Positions 41,408-51,260 of a stretch of DNA of 64,000 nt are shown in pieces; the first letter of the stretch is position 1, and each line of letters opens with the position of its first letter. Made by a program: the position numbers and the translations under genes. The notes under the pieces were generated by a model that saw only the letters and a list, made by a program, of their open reading frames with translations, was not told where the DNA came from and searched no databases. Source of the stretch: an uncultured Clostridium sp. (GTDB lineage Bacteria > Bacillota_A > Clostridia > TANB77 > CAG-508); NCBI GenBank assembly GCA_948466265.1, contig CAOJZU010000002.1, positions 62,001 to 126,000 of the forward strand, given 5' to 3'.

Positions 41408-41980
41408 ATGAGAAATAGATACAATTACAATGAATTAGTTAGAGTAAATGGTGAGGGAAAACAGTTCGGAAAAGTAGAAAACGCACTAGGATTCATTATA
41501 GAAAAAGATCAGTTTTTCGATGATTATTATATAGAGCTTATTTTTGGAAAAAAAGATTGGTTTCATGAATCATCAATAGAAAGAATATTAGGTGAAAAGA
41601 GAAATAAATCAGAAAAATATCAAGTAATGTTTTGTACAACAAATGAAGGGTATGAACTAATAAAAGCAAGAATAAAGGAAAGAGAACCGATAAGCAATAA
41701 TAAATTTAAAAATATAGATATTCGTAGAAAATTTGATAAAGATTCAAAAACATATATAATCTTAGGTTGGAGATCTACGTTTTGGCCGACAAGTAATATG
41801 AGTGTAAAAATATTAGAAAAAACAATGCAAGACTTTAAAACTTTGAACATACCATTTCAATATATCTTAATGAATCAAAACATATTAACAGATATTAAAA
41901 TTGAGCAGTTTTGTGAAATAGATATGAATGTAGATGTGTTTCTAATAGAGAGAAAAATAAAAGTAAAAAGTTTAAAATAA
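41408..41980 (+). CDS. Hypothetical ICE protein
   Basis: The 190-residue soluble protein has an N-terminal SH3-like strand set (ELVRVNGEGKQFGKVENALG to DYYIELIFG) and a C-terminal alpha/beta part. Not recognised. A GAGG site lies before the ATG. It precedes the ERF gene and is probably in the same operon. Confidence 0.5.
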   Translation: MRNRYNYNELVRVNGEGKQFGKVENALGFIIEKDQFFDDYYIELIFGKKDWFHESSIERILGEKRNKSEKYQVMFCTTNEGYELIKARIKEREPISNNKFKNIDIRRKFDKDSKTYIILGWRSTFWPTSNMSVKILEKTMQDFKTLNIPFQYILMNQNILTDIKIEQFCEIDMNVDVFLIERKIKVKSLK

Positions 41981-42012
41981 GCTACTTAGCACAAGTAGAG
42001 AAAGGATAAAAT

Positions 42013-42567
42013 ATGATAGCACAAAAAATACTAAAAGTAATGGAAAGCATAGGGCCAATAATAAAAGATAAAACAAACGTGGAAAAAGGTTTTGATTATG
42101 CTTCGATTGCAAGCATTATAATGAAAGCGAGAGAAGCTATGATTAATGAAAAGGTAATTATGATTCCATTAGACTTAAAACAAGTTACAGCTAGAGGAAA
42201 TGATGTAATAATTAATATGACATATAGGTTTTATGATGCTGAGCCAAATGAAAAAGGAATTTGTGATTATTTAGATGTTAACGTACCAGGAGAGGGTGCC
42301 GATAAAGAAGGATGGGCAGTATATAAAGCACTCTCAGGGGCATACAAATATGCAATAACCCAGACATTTGCAATACCTACACTTGACGATGCAGAAAAAA
42401 GCAAATTTATAGCTGAAAGTCAAGAAGAACAGATAAATGTCAATGATAATGCTACAGCTGCTACAATAGCCACAAATACACTAGATGAAAATAGCATAGA
42501 AGAAAAGCTTGGAGAAACATCAATAGATGACTTCGATAAAATATTTGACCTTGAAAAAGCAGGGTAG
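42013..42567 (+). CDS. erf: ERF-family single-strand annealing protein
   Basis: The 184-residue protein matches ERF recombinases: FDYASIASIIMKAREAM, then the G-E-G-A-D-K-E-G-W-A-V-YKALSGAYKYA block with the LSGAYKYAITQTFAIPT motif. It anneals single-stranded DNA and is followed by an SMC-like ATPase and SSB, forming a recombination module. Confidence 0.88.
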   Translation: MIAQKILKVMESIGPIIKDKTNVEKGFDYASIASIIMKAREAMINEKVIMIPLDLKQVTARGNDVIINMTYRFYDAEPNEKGICDYLDVNVPGEGADKEGWAVYKALSGAYKYAITQTFAIPTLDDAEKSKFIAESQEEQINVNDNATAATIATNTLDENSIEEKLGETSIDDFDKIFDLEKAG

Positions 42568-42580
42568 AAAGGATATTTAT

Positions 42581-44249
42581 ATGTATATAAAAAGTATTAA
42601 TAATGTAGAGCGGATATAAAGATTTACCAGATGGATTTAGTGTAGAGTTTGACGAAGATATGACATATATAATAGGTGCAAATTTCCAAAGAAAAAGTAC
42701 AGTTGGAAGTCTTTTTAATTGGTGTCTAACAGGTACAAGTCTATATGGCAATGAAAGAGAAGATGTTGCAAATGACAAGAAAAAAACAGCTAATGTTATT
42801 GTAGACATTACCTTTGTAGATAATTATGGAATAGAGCATAGACTTGTTAGAAACAAAGGAAAACAAATGAATTTATTACTTGATGGAAAAGAAATTAAAC
42901 AGGATATATTGTCAAATTTTTATCACGACAAAGATATTTTTTTAGTTTCGCATAATCCATATTATTTCCCATCATTAGAACCTAAAATACAAAAAGAACT
43001 TGTAAGAAAAATAATACCTGCAATTTCAAAAGAAGATAGCTTTGAACTTTTGACAGAAGATGAACAAAAGATAATAGGAAAACCTATAGAATTGTTAGGC
43101 AGTTATATTGATAAAAGAAATGAAGCGATAAACGAATTACAAAAGGAATACGATGAAAGTGTAGGAAGAATGCAAGCATATAGAAATATCGCGCTAGGTA
43201 ATATACAAGAAAGAATGTACTTTGATAAAGCAGATGAGCTAGAGGAATTGCAAAAACAATATGAAACTATAGTAACAAGTTTAGGAGATTCTAACTTTGA
43301 AGATCTAAAACATAGTATTGATAGAATTGACAAAAAAATCGCTGATATAGTAGAAGATAAGTTAAAAGATATAAGACAAACTTACGATAAAGAAAGCGAG
43401 AAACTAAAAAATGTAGAACTAGAAAATGCCATTTGTCCTACTTGCAGACAAGAACTAAAGGATGACGAAAGAAAAGAACATCTAAGAAAAACATATACTA
43501 ATACACTTAACAGCTTACAAGAAAATTCAAACAAATTAAAGGAAGAATTTATAACTTTGCAAAATGAAAAGAAGAACAAACAAGAACTTCTAAATAAACT
43601 AAAAGCAATGGATATACAGAGATTACAAGAAGAAAAGGAAATTACAAAATCTAAAATAGAAGTATTAGAGCAAGAGAAAAATAGTATTATGTTATACAAT
43701 AAAGAAGTAGAAATGCAAGAAAAACAGATAAGAGAGGCAAAGTATAACATAGAGATACAAGAAAAAGCGATGCAAGAGATACTAAATGACCTTGAACTTG
43801 AGAAAAAGCAAAAGATGATAGCAAATAAGTTAAAAAGACTTGTCATTGAAGAACAAAAGGCGAAGATAAATAAGTATTTAGATAAGGTAGATTTGCAGTT
43901 TTGCAGAGAAAATAAGACAAACGATAAAATTACAGAGTGCTGTGATATTTATTATGAAGGCAGAGAATACAAAAAATTATCTAAGTCACAACAAGCAAGA
44001 GCCTGTTTAGAAATATCTAACTTATTTAATAATTTATCTGGAATAAAAGCACCTATCTTTTTAGACGATTCAGAGAGCATAACAGATATACAAGAATTAG
44101 CGAAAACTCAAATGGTAGTATCTTTAGTTATAAAGTATAATCCACTTGAAATTTTATATGACTATACTGATGTGCTAGATAGAAAGAAGAAATCACTTGA
44201 AAGAGAAATTGCAGAAAAAAGCAATTTTGTAATAGCACAAGCAGCGTAA
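42581..44249 (+). CDS. SMC/Rad50-like ATPase with zinc hook (one recoding site)
   Basis: This protein of about 555 residues begins MYIKSINNVEGYKDLPDGFS after skipping C42611. It has a P-loop-like IIGANFQRKST, a long coiled coil interrupted by CPTC (zinc hook), an LSKSQQARACLEI signature and Walker B PIFLDDSES. The Walker A is unusual (RKST in place of GKST). Such ATPases accompany ERF in elements and phages and process DNA ends. Without recoding the P-loop would be out of frame with the start. Confidence 0.78.
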
Positions 44250-44255
44250 ATTTTA

Positions 44256-44283
44256 GTTATCAAAACTGATAGCTTTATTTTTT
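44256..44283 (+). terminator. Rho-independent terminator
   Basis: GTTATCA pairs with TGATAGC (one G-U), then a T-rich tract. Confidence 0.7.
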
Positions 44284-44300
44284 ATAGGAGGAAATAATAA

Positions 44301-44588
44301 ATGAAAGATTATGAAACTGTAATACTAATGAAACCTAACTTAAGCAAAAGTAAAATGGAAAATATTATAACAAGAGTAGAAAACAAAATAAGGAAATTTG
44401 GAAATATAACTAGAAAGCAAGACTTAGGAGAGAAAAAACTTGCTTATAAAATAAAAGAAAATGACAAAGGATACTATATAGTATATCAATTTAAGGCAAA
44501 ATCAAGAGCAAGGAAGAGTCTTGAGAGCTTTTATAAGACTATAGACGAAATCATAAGATACATAATTATTGACAAGGAGGAAGAATAA
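44301..44588 (+). CDS. rpsF-like: Ribosomal protein S6-like protein on the element
   Basis: The 95-residue protein fits ribosomal S6: YETVILMKPNLSKSKMENII, GNITRKQDLGEKKLAYKI, YYIVYQFKA. It abuts ssb, reproducing the chromosomal rpsF-ssb order but without rpsR. It could replace S6 on the 30S subunit, or be retained with ssb as an RNA- or DNA-binding partner. An element-borne ribosomal protein is notable given the decoding anomaly, but a link is unproven. Confidence 0.82.
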   Translation: MKDYETVILMKPNLSKSKMENIITRVENKIRKFGNITRKQDLGEKKLAYKIKENDKGYYIVYQFKAKSRARKSLESFYKTIDEIIRYIIIDKEEE

Positions 44589-45008
44589 ATGAATAATGTA
44601 TGTTTAATAGGAAGACTTACAAAAGATGTAGAAGTAAGATATACTCAGGCTAATAATACACTCGTTGCTAATTTTACTTTAGCTGTAAATAGAAGTTTTG
44701 TAAAAGAAACAGATGAAGTAAAAGCTGATTTTATTCCAATAATAGCGTGGAAAGCTACAGGAGAATTTTGCTCTAAATATTTCAAAAAAGGCCAGCAAGT
44801 TGGCGTTGTTGGTAGAATACAAACTAGAAATTGGGAAGACGAACAAGGGCAAAAACATTATGCAACAGAAGTAATAGCAGAAAGGGTATATTTTGCTGAC
44901 AGTAAAAAAGATGACTTTGCAAGTACATATGGAGATGTATTTGGAAGTAGCAGCACAAACAACACAGGCTCTGAATTTGAACTTGCAAGTGATGAATTAC
45001 CTTTTTGA
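44589..45008 (+). CDS. ssb: Single-stranded DNA-binding protein
   Basis: The 139-residue SSB has the OB-fold pattern (NNVCLIGRLTKDVEVRYT, FTLAVNRSF, GQQVGVVGRIQTRNW, EVIAERVYF). It has an acidic linker and the C-terminal DELPF tip that binds partner proteins. Its start follows the rpsF-like stop directly. Confidence 0.93.
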   Translation: MNNVCLIGRLTKDVEVRYTQANNTLVANFTLAVNRSFVKETDEVKADFIPIIAWKATGEFCSKYFKKGQQVGVVGRIQTRNWEDEQGQKHYATEVIAERVYFADSKKDDFASTYGDVFGSSSTNNTGSEFELASDELPF

Positions 45009-45029
45009 GTAAAAAATTGATAAAAGTGT

Positions 45030-45060
45030 AAAAGTGGATTGAAATATATCCACTTTTTAT
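45030..45060 (+). terminator. Rho-independent terminator
   Basis: AAAAGTGGAT pairs with ATCCACTTTT, then a T-rich tract. Confidence 0.8.
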
Positions 45061-45119
45061 ATAAAAAATAAATCTAGTCAAAATAATGTGAAATGAAAGT
45101 ATTAAATGGAGGAATTAAG

Positions 45120-45374
45120 ATGTACGAAGTTTTTTGTGGTAGTGCAAAAGCAATGCTGAAGATAATGGAAATAGGAGCTAAAGGTTTGAATCCTAAAACC
45201 AGGAAATTTCAAATTATAGATAAAAAAGCGAGATATAAGGTTAGGATTGACCAAATTATAGAAGCTGATGAGTTGCATCAGAAAAAATATGGAGAAAAGC
45301 ATATTAAGCTTGCTACTCTTTTATCTGATAAGGATTTAAGGAAAATAGCAGAAGAAAAAGGACTTATATTATAA
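45120..45374 (+). CDS. Hypothetical small protein
   Basis: The 84-residue protein starts at ATG 45120 after GGAGG. It is basic and helical at its C end (LSDKDLRKIAEEKG). Not recognised. Precedes the RadC-like gene. Confidence 0.5.
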   Translation: MYEVFCGSAKAMLKIMEIGAKGLNPKTRKFQIIDKKARYKVRIDQIIEADELHQKKYGEKHIKLATLLSDKDLRKIAEEKGLIL

Positions 45375-45405
45375 AAACCAAAAAGAAAGTAGAGGAAAAT
45401 AATAC

Positions 45406-45840
45406 GTGGAAATTAGTAGACAAAAATTAGTTTTAGTTAGAGAACAAGATTTTGAGTATAATCAAAAGATTAGCAGCTCAGAAGATGTAATTAAATTTAT
45501 ACGAGATGTATTAGAAATTCAGAATGAATCACAAGAAGTATTTTATTTGCTAACATTAGATACGAGGAATAGAATCATATCATTTATGGAACTTGGTAGA
45601 GGTTCAATAGATATGTGTAGTATATTTATAAGCGATATATTTAAAGCTGTGCTACTAAGCAATAGTAAAAAATTTATTGTTCTTCATAATCATCCGTCAG
45701 GAGATTCTACACCTAGCAAGGATGATATAGAAACAACAAAATCAATAATAAAGGGGGCAGAGCTACTGAAAATACAATTGTTAGACCATATTGTGATTGG
45801 TTTTAATGAAAGTCAGTCTTGTATGCCTAAAGTTGCATAA
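45406..45840 (+). CDS. RadC-like JAB domain protein
   Basis: The 144-residue protein has the JAMM signature HNHPSGDSTPSKDD and the upstream FYLLTLDTRNRI strand. It starts at GTG. Element-borne RadC proteins are common in ICEs and plasmids; the biochemical role is uncertain. Confidence 0.88.
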   Translation: MEISRQKLVLVREQDFEYNQKISSSEDVIKFIRDVLEIQNESQEVFYLLTLDTRNRIISFMELGRGSIDMCSIFISDIFKAVLLSNSKKFIVLHNHPSGDSTPSKDDIETTKSIIKGAELLKIQLLDHIVIGFNESQSCMPKVA

Positions 45841-46002
45841 ATGACATTATTAAAATTTTAGGAGGTAAAAATTGGAGATACATAGAAAGGAAGTGAATAC
45901 ATAACTATCCCTCAAAGGGTTGTAATAAGGGTTGGTAATTATTATATAAAATAAGTCATAGCAGCGTGAAATATAAGTAGCATAGGAGGACAGACTTGTT
46001 AC

Positions 46003-46022
46003 CATAAACGGATGGGTTTATG
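46003..46022 (+). promoter_or_regulatory. Hairpin before the PAPS-reductase-like start
   Basis: CATAAAC and GTTTATG flank GGATGG, only 7 bp before ATG 46030. It may mask the initiation region. Confidence 0.4.
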
Positions 46023-46029
46023 CTTAGTT

Positions 46030-46741
46030 ATGAAATATATAGCAAGCATAAGCTTCGGAAAGGATAGTCTAGCAATGTTATTACTACTCATGCAAAAGAA
46101 GTATCCTTTAGATGAAGTAATATTCTACGATACAGGAATGGAATTTCAAGCTATCTATGATACAAGAGATAAAGTACATAAATTATTAGAAGAAAATCAA
46201 ATTAAATATACAGAATTAACTCCAAAGATTCCATTTCTTATTAAGATGCTAGAAAAGCAGGTAAATAAACAAAATGGAGAAAAACAATATGGGTATGGAC
46301 TTTGTGGTGGAGCTTGTAGATGGCGGTACAGCAGAGAAAAATCAAGCAATAACCAAATACTTAAAATCGAATTATGGAAATGAATATAAAGAATATGTTG
46401 GAATTGCAGCTGATGAAATAAAGAGAATAAATAAGATGCAATTACCCAAAAAAATATTACCTTTAGTAAAATGGCAGATGAAAGAAAAGGATTGCTTGCA
46501 GTATTGTTATAAATTTGGATATGAGTGGCAAGAAAATGGAGTTAGACTATATGATGTATTAGACCGTGTAAGCTGTTGGTGTTGTTGCAACAAGAATAAA
46601 AAAGAATTAAATAATATGTTTTACTATTTGCCAAATTATTATTTGAAAATCATATCACTATTAAAAGAAATTAAGAAAAATAACAATAAAGACAGTATAG
46701 TGGTAAAAAAAGCTGAAGAATTTTATATGAAAATGCTTTGA
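46030..46741 (+). CDS. PAPS reductase-family protein (one recoding site)
   Basis: This protein of about 236 residues has the PP-loop ASISFGKDSLAMLLLL, YDTGMEFQAIYDT, a CGGACRWGTAEKNQ block and a cysteine cluster CWCCC. C46324 must be skipped, directly before the glycine in RWGT, a position that is conserved in this family. Mobile-element members probably modify nucleic acids or small substrates rather than reduce sulfate. An ATG at 46012 exists, but the hairpin and motif start favour 46030. Confidence 0.78.
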
Positions 46742-46783
46742 TATTACAAAGATAATTAAACATTTAGTAAAAAAGGAGAGAAT

Positions 46784-47233
46784 ATGAAAGTATTAAATAA
46801 AAATGAAAAAATAAGTGTGTACGGTAATTTAAGAATCAAAAGTATTAGTAAAAAGCAGGAAAAAAATATAGGTATTTCTATTAAGAATAAAGAAGTAAGT
46901 AAAATAGGTGATTACTTATATGATTTTTTGGAAAAACAATATAAGCAATTTAATTATAATTGGGATGATATTAGTAAGAAAATTAAGACCAATAAAATAA
47001 TAATAGATAATAAAGTTATAAAACCTATTTTTTCTATAAATATATATGGTTATGTTGAAGACAGGTGTGGGATTCCAAGTGAAAATGGAAAAAGATATAA
47101 TTTTAGTATTACAGAAATAGCGATGGAAGATTTCTTTGAAAGATTAGAGAAATTATATGATAACTATATTTACGAATTTGATACAGTAAAAAATGGATTA
47201 AAATTTGTAATCGAAAAAATAGAGATAAAATAG
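46784..47233 (+). CDS. Hypothetical protein
   Basis: The 149-residue soluble lysine-rich protein has RBS AAAGGAG. The middle contains FSINIYGYVEDRCGIPSENG. Not recognised; probably an ICE-specific protein. It is followed 15 bp later by the methylase-like gene. Confidence 0.5.
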   Translation: MKVLNKNEKISVYGNLRIKSISKKQEKNIGISIKNKEVSKIGDYLYDFLEKQYKQFNYNWDDISKKIKTNKIIIDNKVIKPIFSINIYGYVEDRCGIPSENGKRYNFSITEIAMEDFFERLEKLYDNYIYEFDTVKNGLKFVIEKIEIK

Positions 47234-47248
47234 AAAGGAAAAGAAAAT

Positions 47249-47900
47249 ATGAGTGATAAATACAATATATTTATAGAATTACTGAATTTTAATAAAAAGA
47301 AATACACAGCTGAAGAAGTTTTTAAGGATTTTGTATCGTTATTTGCAATAAGTTTGAGTAATAAAGTGTTTTTTAATCAGAAAAATAGCGATATGTATCA
47401 AAAAATATATGGAAACTATGACAAAGGGGAACATTACATTTTCTATACATTATCGTCAGAGCTAACCAAATTATTTTGCAACGAAAAGGATCCAAGCGAT
47501 ATATTACGGAGAAATTTATCAAAAAATTACAAATAAAAGTTATTTGAGCTTAGTAAAAAATGAGACACTACAAAATAAAGTAGATAGAAAGTTGCAAAGT
47601 GTTATTAAAATTAATAATAAATTAAGAAATGGAGAAATATGTGATGTAAACTGTGGAAGTGGAACAAAAATACTTGCTTATGCAAGCACACTTAGAATCT
47701 TCAAGTTAGACTATAAAATAGATTTAGAAGTAACAGCTATTGATACAGATATTATTAATGTTTTTATGACATATATACAGCTATATTTCTTTGAAATTTC
47801 GGCAGTAGTAATATTAAAAGATAAAAATGAAGATAAAGAATTAATGAGGCTATATACAGATTCTTATGAAAACGATACATATAAGTCGATAGCTGCATAA
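47249..47900 (+). CDS. SAM-dependent DNA methylase-like protein (one recoding site)
   Basis: This protein of about 216 residues has an N-terminal helical half similar to N6-adenine methylase accessory regions. The SAM-binding motif VNCGSGTKILAYAS follows, then VTAIDTDIINVFMTYIQLYF. No NPPY/DPPY is visible, so it may lack catalysis or be a truncated relative. C47507 must be skipped to read DILGEIYQ. Confidence 0.62.
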
Positions 47901-47909
47901 TATAAGAAA

Positions 47910-47945
47910 TGTAAAAGGGGAAAGACAAGTCTTTCTCTTTTTACA
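47910..47945 (+). terminator. Strong rho-independent terminator
   Basis: TGTAAAAGGGGAAAGAC pairs with GTCTTTCTCTTTTTACA with a 2-nt nominal loop. Confidence 0.8.
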
Positions 47946-47973
47946 TATAAAAATTAAAAACGGAGGTATGGAA

Positions 47974-48495
47974 ATGAATTTGATAAACGAAGTTCAAAAA
48001 TTAGAATGCAGGATAAACTCAAAATTAGAAGATAATCATATTGAAATAAGGATTATAGAAAGCAAAGATGAGTATAAAGGAAAAATTATTATTCTAAAAG
48101 ATAAAAAGGTAATTAGAGTATTTGCAATAAATATGATTTCTAGCTCGCAGATAGATATATACGAAAAAGATAAAATCTTAGAGCAAGGTTTATTTATAGA
48201 CAATCTAGGAGCTTGGATTTTTAATTTATATAACAATGTAGAATATCTATATGTTTTCTATGGTGGAGAACTGAATCGAAAAGTATTTACTAAAGAAGGC
48301 ATAAGCAAAATATCTATAGTTATAACACCAAATATGAGTGATGAAAGAAATAAAGGACTTACAGTACATAGAAAAGAATTAGATGAACAACCAAAAGTAG
48401 AAGGATATTTAGGACCAATGTTTGAAGAAATTGATTATGGAAAAATTTACTTAAGGTATGAAACACAAGAAATATACAATATGTTATCTGCATAA
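47974..48495 (+). CDS. Hypothetical ICE protein
   Basis: The 173-residue soluble protein starts at ATG 47974, 7 bp after GGAGG. Contains a central DNLGAWIFNLYNNVEYLYVF segment. Not recognised. It begins a set of element-maintenance genes that continues to PcfJ. Confidence 0.5.
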   Translation: MNLINEVQKLECRINSKLEDNHIEIRIIESKDEYKGKIIILKDKKVIRVFAINMISSSQIDIYEKDKILEQGLFIDNLGAWIFNLYNNVEYLYVFYGGELNRKVFTKEGISKISIVITPNMSDERNKGLTVHRKELDEQPKVEGYLGPMFEEIDYGKIYLRYETQEIYNMLSA

Positions 48496-48522
48496 AAAGT
48501 AAATAAAGAGAGGAGAACAACG

Positions 48523-49605
48523 ATGCAAAAAGATATATATGACTATATAAGCATTGTTAATGTTATTAATCAATTAAACTTAAAGAAAACATATATAAAA
48601 GGAAATTATATATATGCAATTTGCCCTTTTTGCCAGAGAGAAAACGAAAAAAATGGTTATCTAAAAATCAATACTATCAAGGATGTGTATATATGTAAAA
48701 ATTGCGAAGAAAGTGGAAGTTCAATAGAGCTATATGCCAAATTGAATTTCATTTCTACAAAGGAAGCATTTAAAAGAATCTTAAGAGAAACACCAATATT
48801 AGAAGATAGACCTTACATATATAACAATCCAATAAAGGATGAGATGTATAGAGATATTATATATAGAGAGTTTTTGAAACTACAAACCTTAAATAATACG
48901 CATTATAATAAATTAAAAGCAATGAATCTTACCGACGAATATATTAAGGAGAATCATTTTAAAACAATTGAAAATAATCCTTATAAGAAAAAGAAAATAT
49001 GCCAGAAATTACAAGAGCAGGGATTAAAACTAGATGGAATACCAGGTATGTTTCAAGATATAGATTTTAAATGGACTTATAAATCACATAACGGAATATT
49101 TATTCCTGTTGTATTTAATAACAAAATACAAGGTTTGAGAATCTTGCTAGATGATGAGTATAAGTTAGACACAGAGAATATTTGGTTTTCTAGTAATAAC
49201 GAACATAATGGAACAAAAGCGAGTAATTGGCCGATGATACTAAAAGAAGAAAATAGTAATTGGATAAATATGTATAATGCTAATGAAACTCAAAGTATTA
49301 TTATTGCTACAGAAATGATACTAGCTCATAAATTATTTAATAATACACATAAAACGGTTATAGGTATTCCGAATAGTGTAGATAAAGAAGTTGTTTTAAA
49401 TATTGCGAAAAGGATGAATGTAGATAAAGTATTTTTATATGTGGATAAATGTAGTCTTTTACATTCTAATATGGCTATATTTAGCAATATCATAAATACA
49501 TTAGAAGAACAAAATATAAAAATCGATTTTAGAATAGCATTGTCAGAGAAAGATATAGGAAAAGAACTAAATGAATATAAGGAAGAGAAAAGGAGAATTG
49601 CTTAA
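48523..49605 (+). CDS. DnaG-like primase with CHC2-type zinc finger
   Basis: The 360-residue protein has a zinc-binding N terminus (CPFC, then YICKNCEESGSSIELYAKL), as in primases. The middle part is unassigned and the C-terminal TOPRIM-like region contains IIIATEMILAHKLF and VFLYVDKC. It probably primes element DNA replication, or is a primase-like factor of Tn1549-type elements. Confidence 0.7.
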   Translation: MQKDIYDYISIVNVINQLNLKKTYIKGNYIYAICPFCQRENEKNGYLKINTIKDVYICKNCEESGSSIELYAKLNFISTKEAFKRILRETPILEDRPYIYNNPIKDEMYRDIIYREFLKLQTLNNTHYNKLKAMNLTDEYIKENHFKTIENNPYKKKKICQKLQEQGLKLDGIPGMFQDIDFKWTYKSHNGIFIPVVFNNKIQGLRILLDDEYKLDTENIWFSSNNEHNGTKASNWPMILKEENSNWINMYNANETQSIIIATEMILAHKLFNNTHKTVIGIPNSVDKEVVLNIAKRMNVDKVFLYVDKCSLLHSNMAIFSNIINTLEEQNIKIDFRIALSEKDIGKELNEYKEEKRRIA

Positions 49606-49620
49606 AGGAGGAGCAGCTTA

Positions 49621-50019
49621 TTGAATAAAAAACAAGAGATAGAAGTATCAAATAAAATAATCAAATCACTTACAAATAAAGGATTTAAAATTAGTAAATA
49701 CTATTCTAAGACTACTAAAAGTGTATATATAAAACTAGATTTTGGTGCTTGTGGAGGTATAAGAATCAGCGACCATAGGGGAAAGAAAAAATACCATTAT
49801 AAATTTAACGTTATAAAAGGATATAAAGGACCAAAGCAGCTAAATGATGTAGGATATACAAGATTATTTTATAATTACTACAATACTGAAGAGCTTATAA
49901 ACGATATTCAAAATGAAAAACAGGCTAAAATTAATAAATATGGTTTATATAATTATCATGAATTTATGAAAATAAATGCTAAAGATGATTTATATAAAAG
50001 ATTTAAAAATGTAGCGTAA
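49621..50019 (+). CDS. Hypothetical ICE protein
   Basis: The 132-residue basic protein starts at TTG after AAAGGAGG. It contains FGACGGIRISDHRGKKKYHY. Such proteins are frequent in clostridial ICEs but functionally unknown. It ends before a hairpin terminator. Confidence 0.5.
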   Translation: MNKKQEIEVSNKIIKSLTNKGFKISKYYSKTTKSVYIKLDFGACGGIRISDHRGKKKYHYKFNVIKGYKGPKQLNDVGYTRLFYNYYNTEELINDIQNEKQAKINKYGLYNYHEFMKINAKDDLYKRFKNVA

Positions 50020-50047
50020 GAGATGGAGATATGTTCTATCTCTTATT
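50018..50047 (+). terminator. Probable terminator
   Basis: AAGAGAT pairs with ATCTCTT, then a short T stretch. Confidence 0.5.
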
Positions 50048-50072
50048 TAATTTTATATTAGGAGGAATCAGA

Positions 50073-50852
50073 ATGGAAATAAAAGAATTAGATAAAAGAT
50101 TAATAGAAATAGCAAATTCATGTAGCTTTAATGGAAATAGAGGAGATTTAAGAAAAAAAGCATATGAAAGTTATGTTGAAATGATATTAAATTGGGAGAT
50201 ATCAGATAATAAGAAACAAACAATACTAAATAAATTATATGACAAAAATATGGAAATTTTAAAATACGAAGCACAGCATGTTAGTGTTATGGTAGCAGGA
50301 CCAGCAAGATATGATGCGAAGAAATGGGACAAAAGTGATAAGATTCTTGAGTTGGAACATTACCTATATGTATGGATAAAGGAATTAGAAGAACAAATTA
50401 ATACTTTTAAAGAAGATTCGAAAGACAAAGTACAGGAGGCTTTGCTAACAATAGAAAGATTATATAAACTAAATTTGGATCCAACAGCAGATATTATAAA
50501 ATTAGCACTTATAAGTAATGAATCATTTATAAAGACGTATGAAAAGTATAATGAAGTCTTTAATTGGAGAAAGAATAGCAAAATATATAAATTATATCAA
50601 CAAGCATTAAATGGAGAAATTAAGGAAATCAAGAAAGAAATTTTCTTTGAAGATGAGAATTTGACAGCTTTTGTTGAAGGAGATAGAGCTTATATAAAAT
50701 TCATAATGAGACCACAAAGGCAATTAATTGTAGCATTAAAAAGTAGAAAATGGTGGTGGAATAGTTACAAAAAAGCTTGGAGTACATATTTAGAGAAGCT
50801 AGATAGAGAATGGGTTTCAAGCATTAGTGAAAGATATGTAAAGTATGTATAA
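50073..50852 (+). CDS. Hypothetical ICE protein
   Basis: The 259-residue protein starts at ATG 50073 after TAGGAGG. The first part is helical (with VSVMVAGPARYD). The C-terminal domain (FFEDENLTAFVEGDRAYIKF, WWWNSYKKAWSTYL) resembles the extension seen in DNA-binding ICE proteins. Function unknown. Confidence 0.5.
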   Translation: MEIKELDKRLIEIANSCSFNGNRGDLRKKAYESYVEMILNWEISDNKKQTILNKLYDKNMEILKYEAQHVSVMVAGPARYDAKKWDKSDKILELEHYLYVWIKELEEQINTFKEDSKDKVQEALLTIERLYKLNLDPTADIIKLALISNESFIKTYEKYNEVFNWRKNSKIYKLYQQALNGEIKEIKKEIFFEDENLTAFVEGDRAYIKFIMRPQRQLIVALKSRKWWWNSYKKAWSTYLEKLDREWVSSISERYVKYV

Positions 50853-50873
50853 AAACGATGGAGGAAATAAAAT

Positions 50874-51230
50874 ATGGAATATAAAAAATTTAATTATAAA
50901 AATTATAAAAATTGTTGGTTTAATGTTGGAACATATGTAGGTATGTTTGGGCCAATGTTTATAGAAATAGAAAATGAAAAGGAAGGAGCAATATGCGTAG
51001 CGACTGTCAATATGCCAGGATATTGCTATGATGATTGTGAAACTACTATAAAAAATTATTCTGAAAATAGTGGAATTACAGAATTCCTACAAAAAATGGG
51101 AATTATAAAGGAAATTTATACTCGTACAAGATGCAATCCTATGGCAGGACCAAGTGAAACAATAGATTTTTGCCTAATTAATGTGGGAAAACTTAAGGAA
51201 TACAGCAGAAATTTTGATTATAAGTCTTAA
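50874..51230 (+). CDS. DUF4313-like protein, second copy
   Basis: The 118-residue protein shares with 39472 the layout C-W-F-N-V-G-T-Y strand, A-T-V-N strand and a helix ending in G. Start ATG behind GGAGG. Presence of two diverged copies suggests a repeated small-domain role in this ICE class. Confidence 0.5.
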   Translation: MEYKKFNYKNYKNCWFNVGTYVGMFGPMFIEIENEKEGAICVATVNMPGYCYDDCETTIKNYSENSGITEFLQKMGIIKEIYTRTRCNPMAGPSETIDFCLINVGKLKEYSRNFDYKS

Positions 51231-51260
51231 AATTTAATTGAAAAGAAAGAGAGAAATAAT

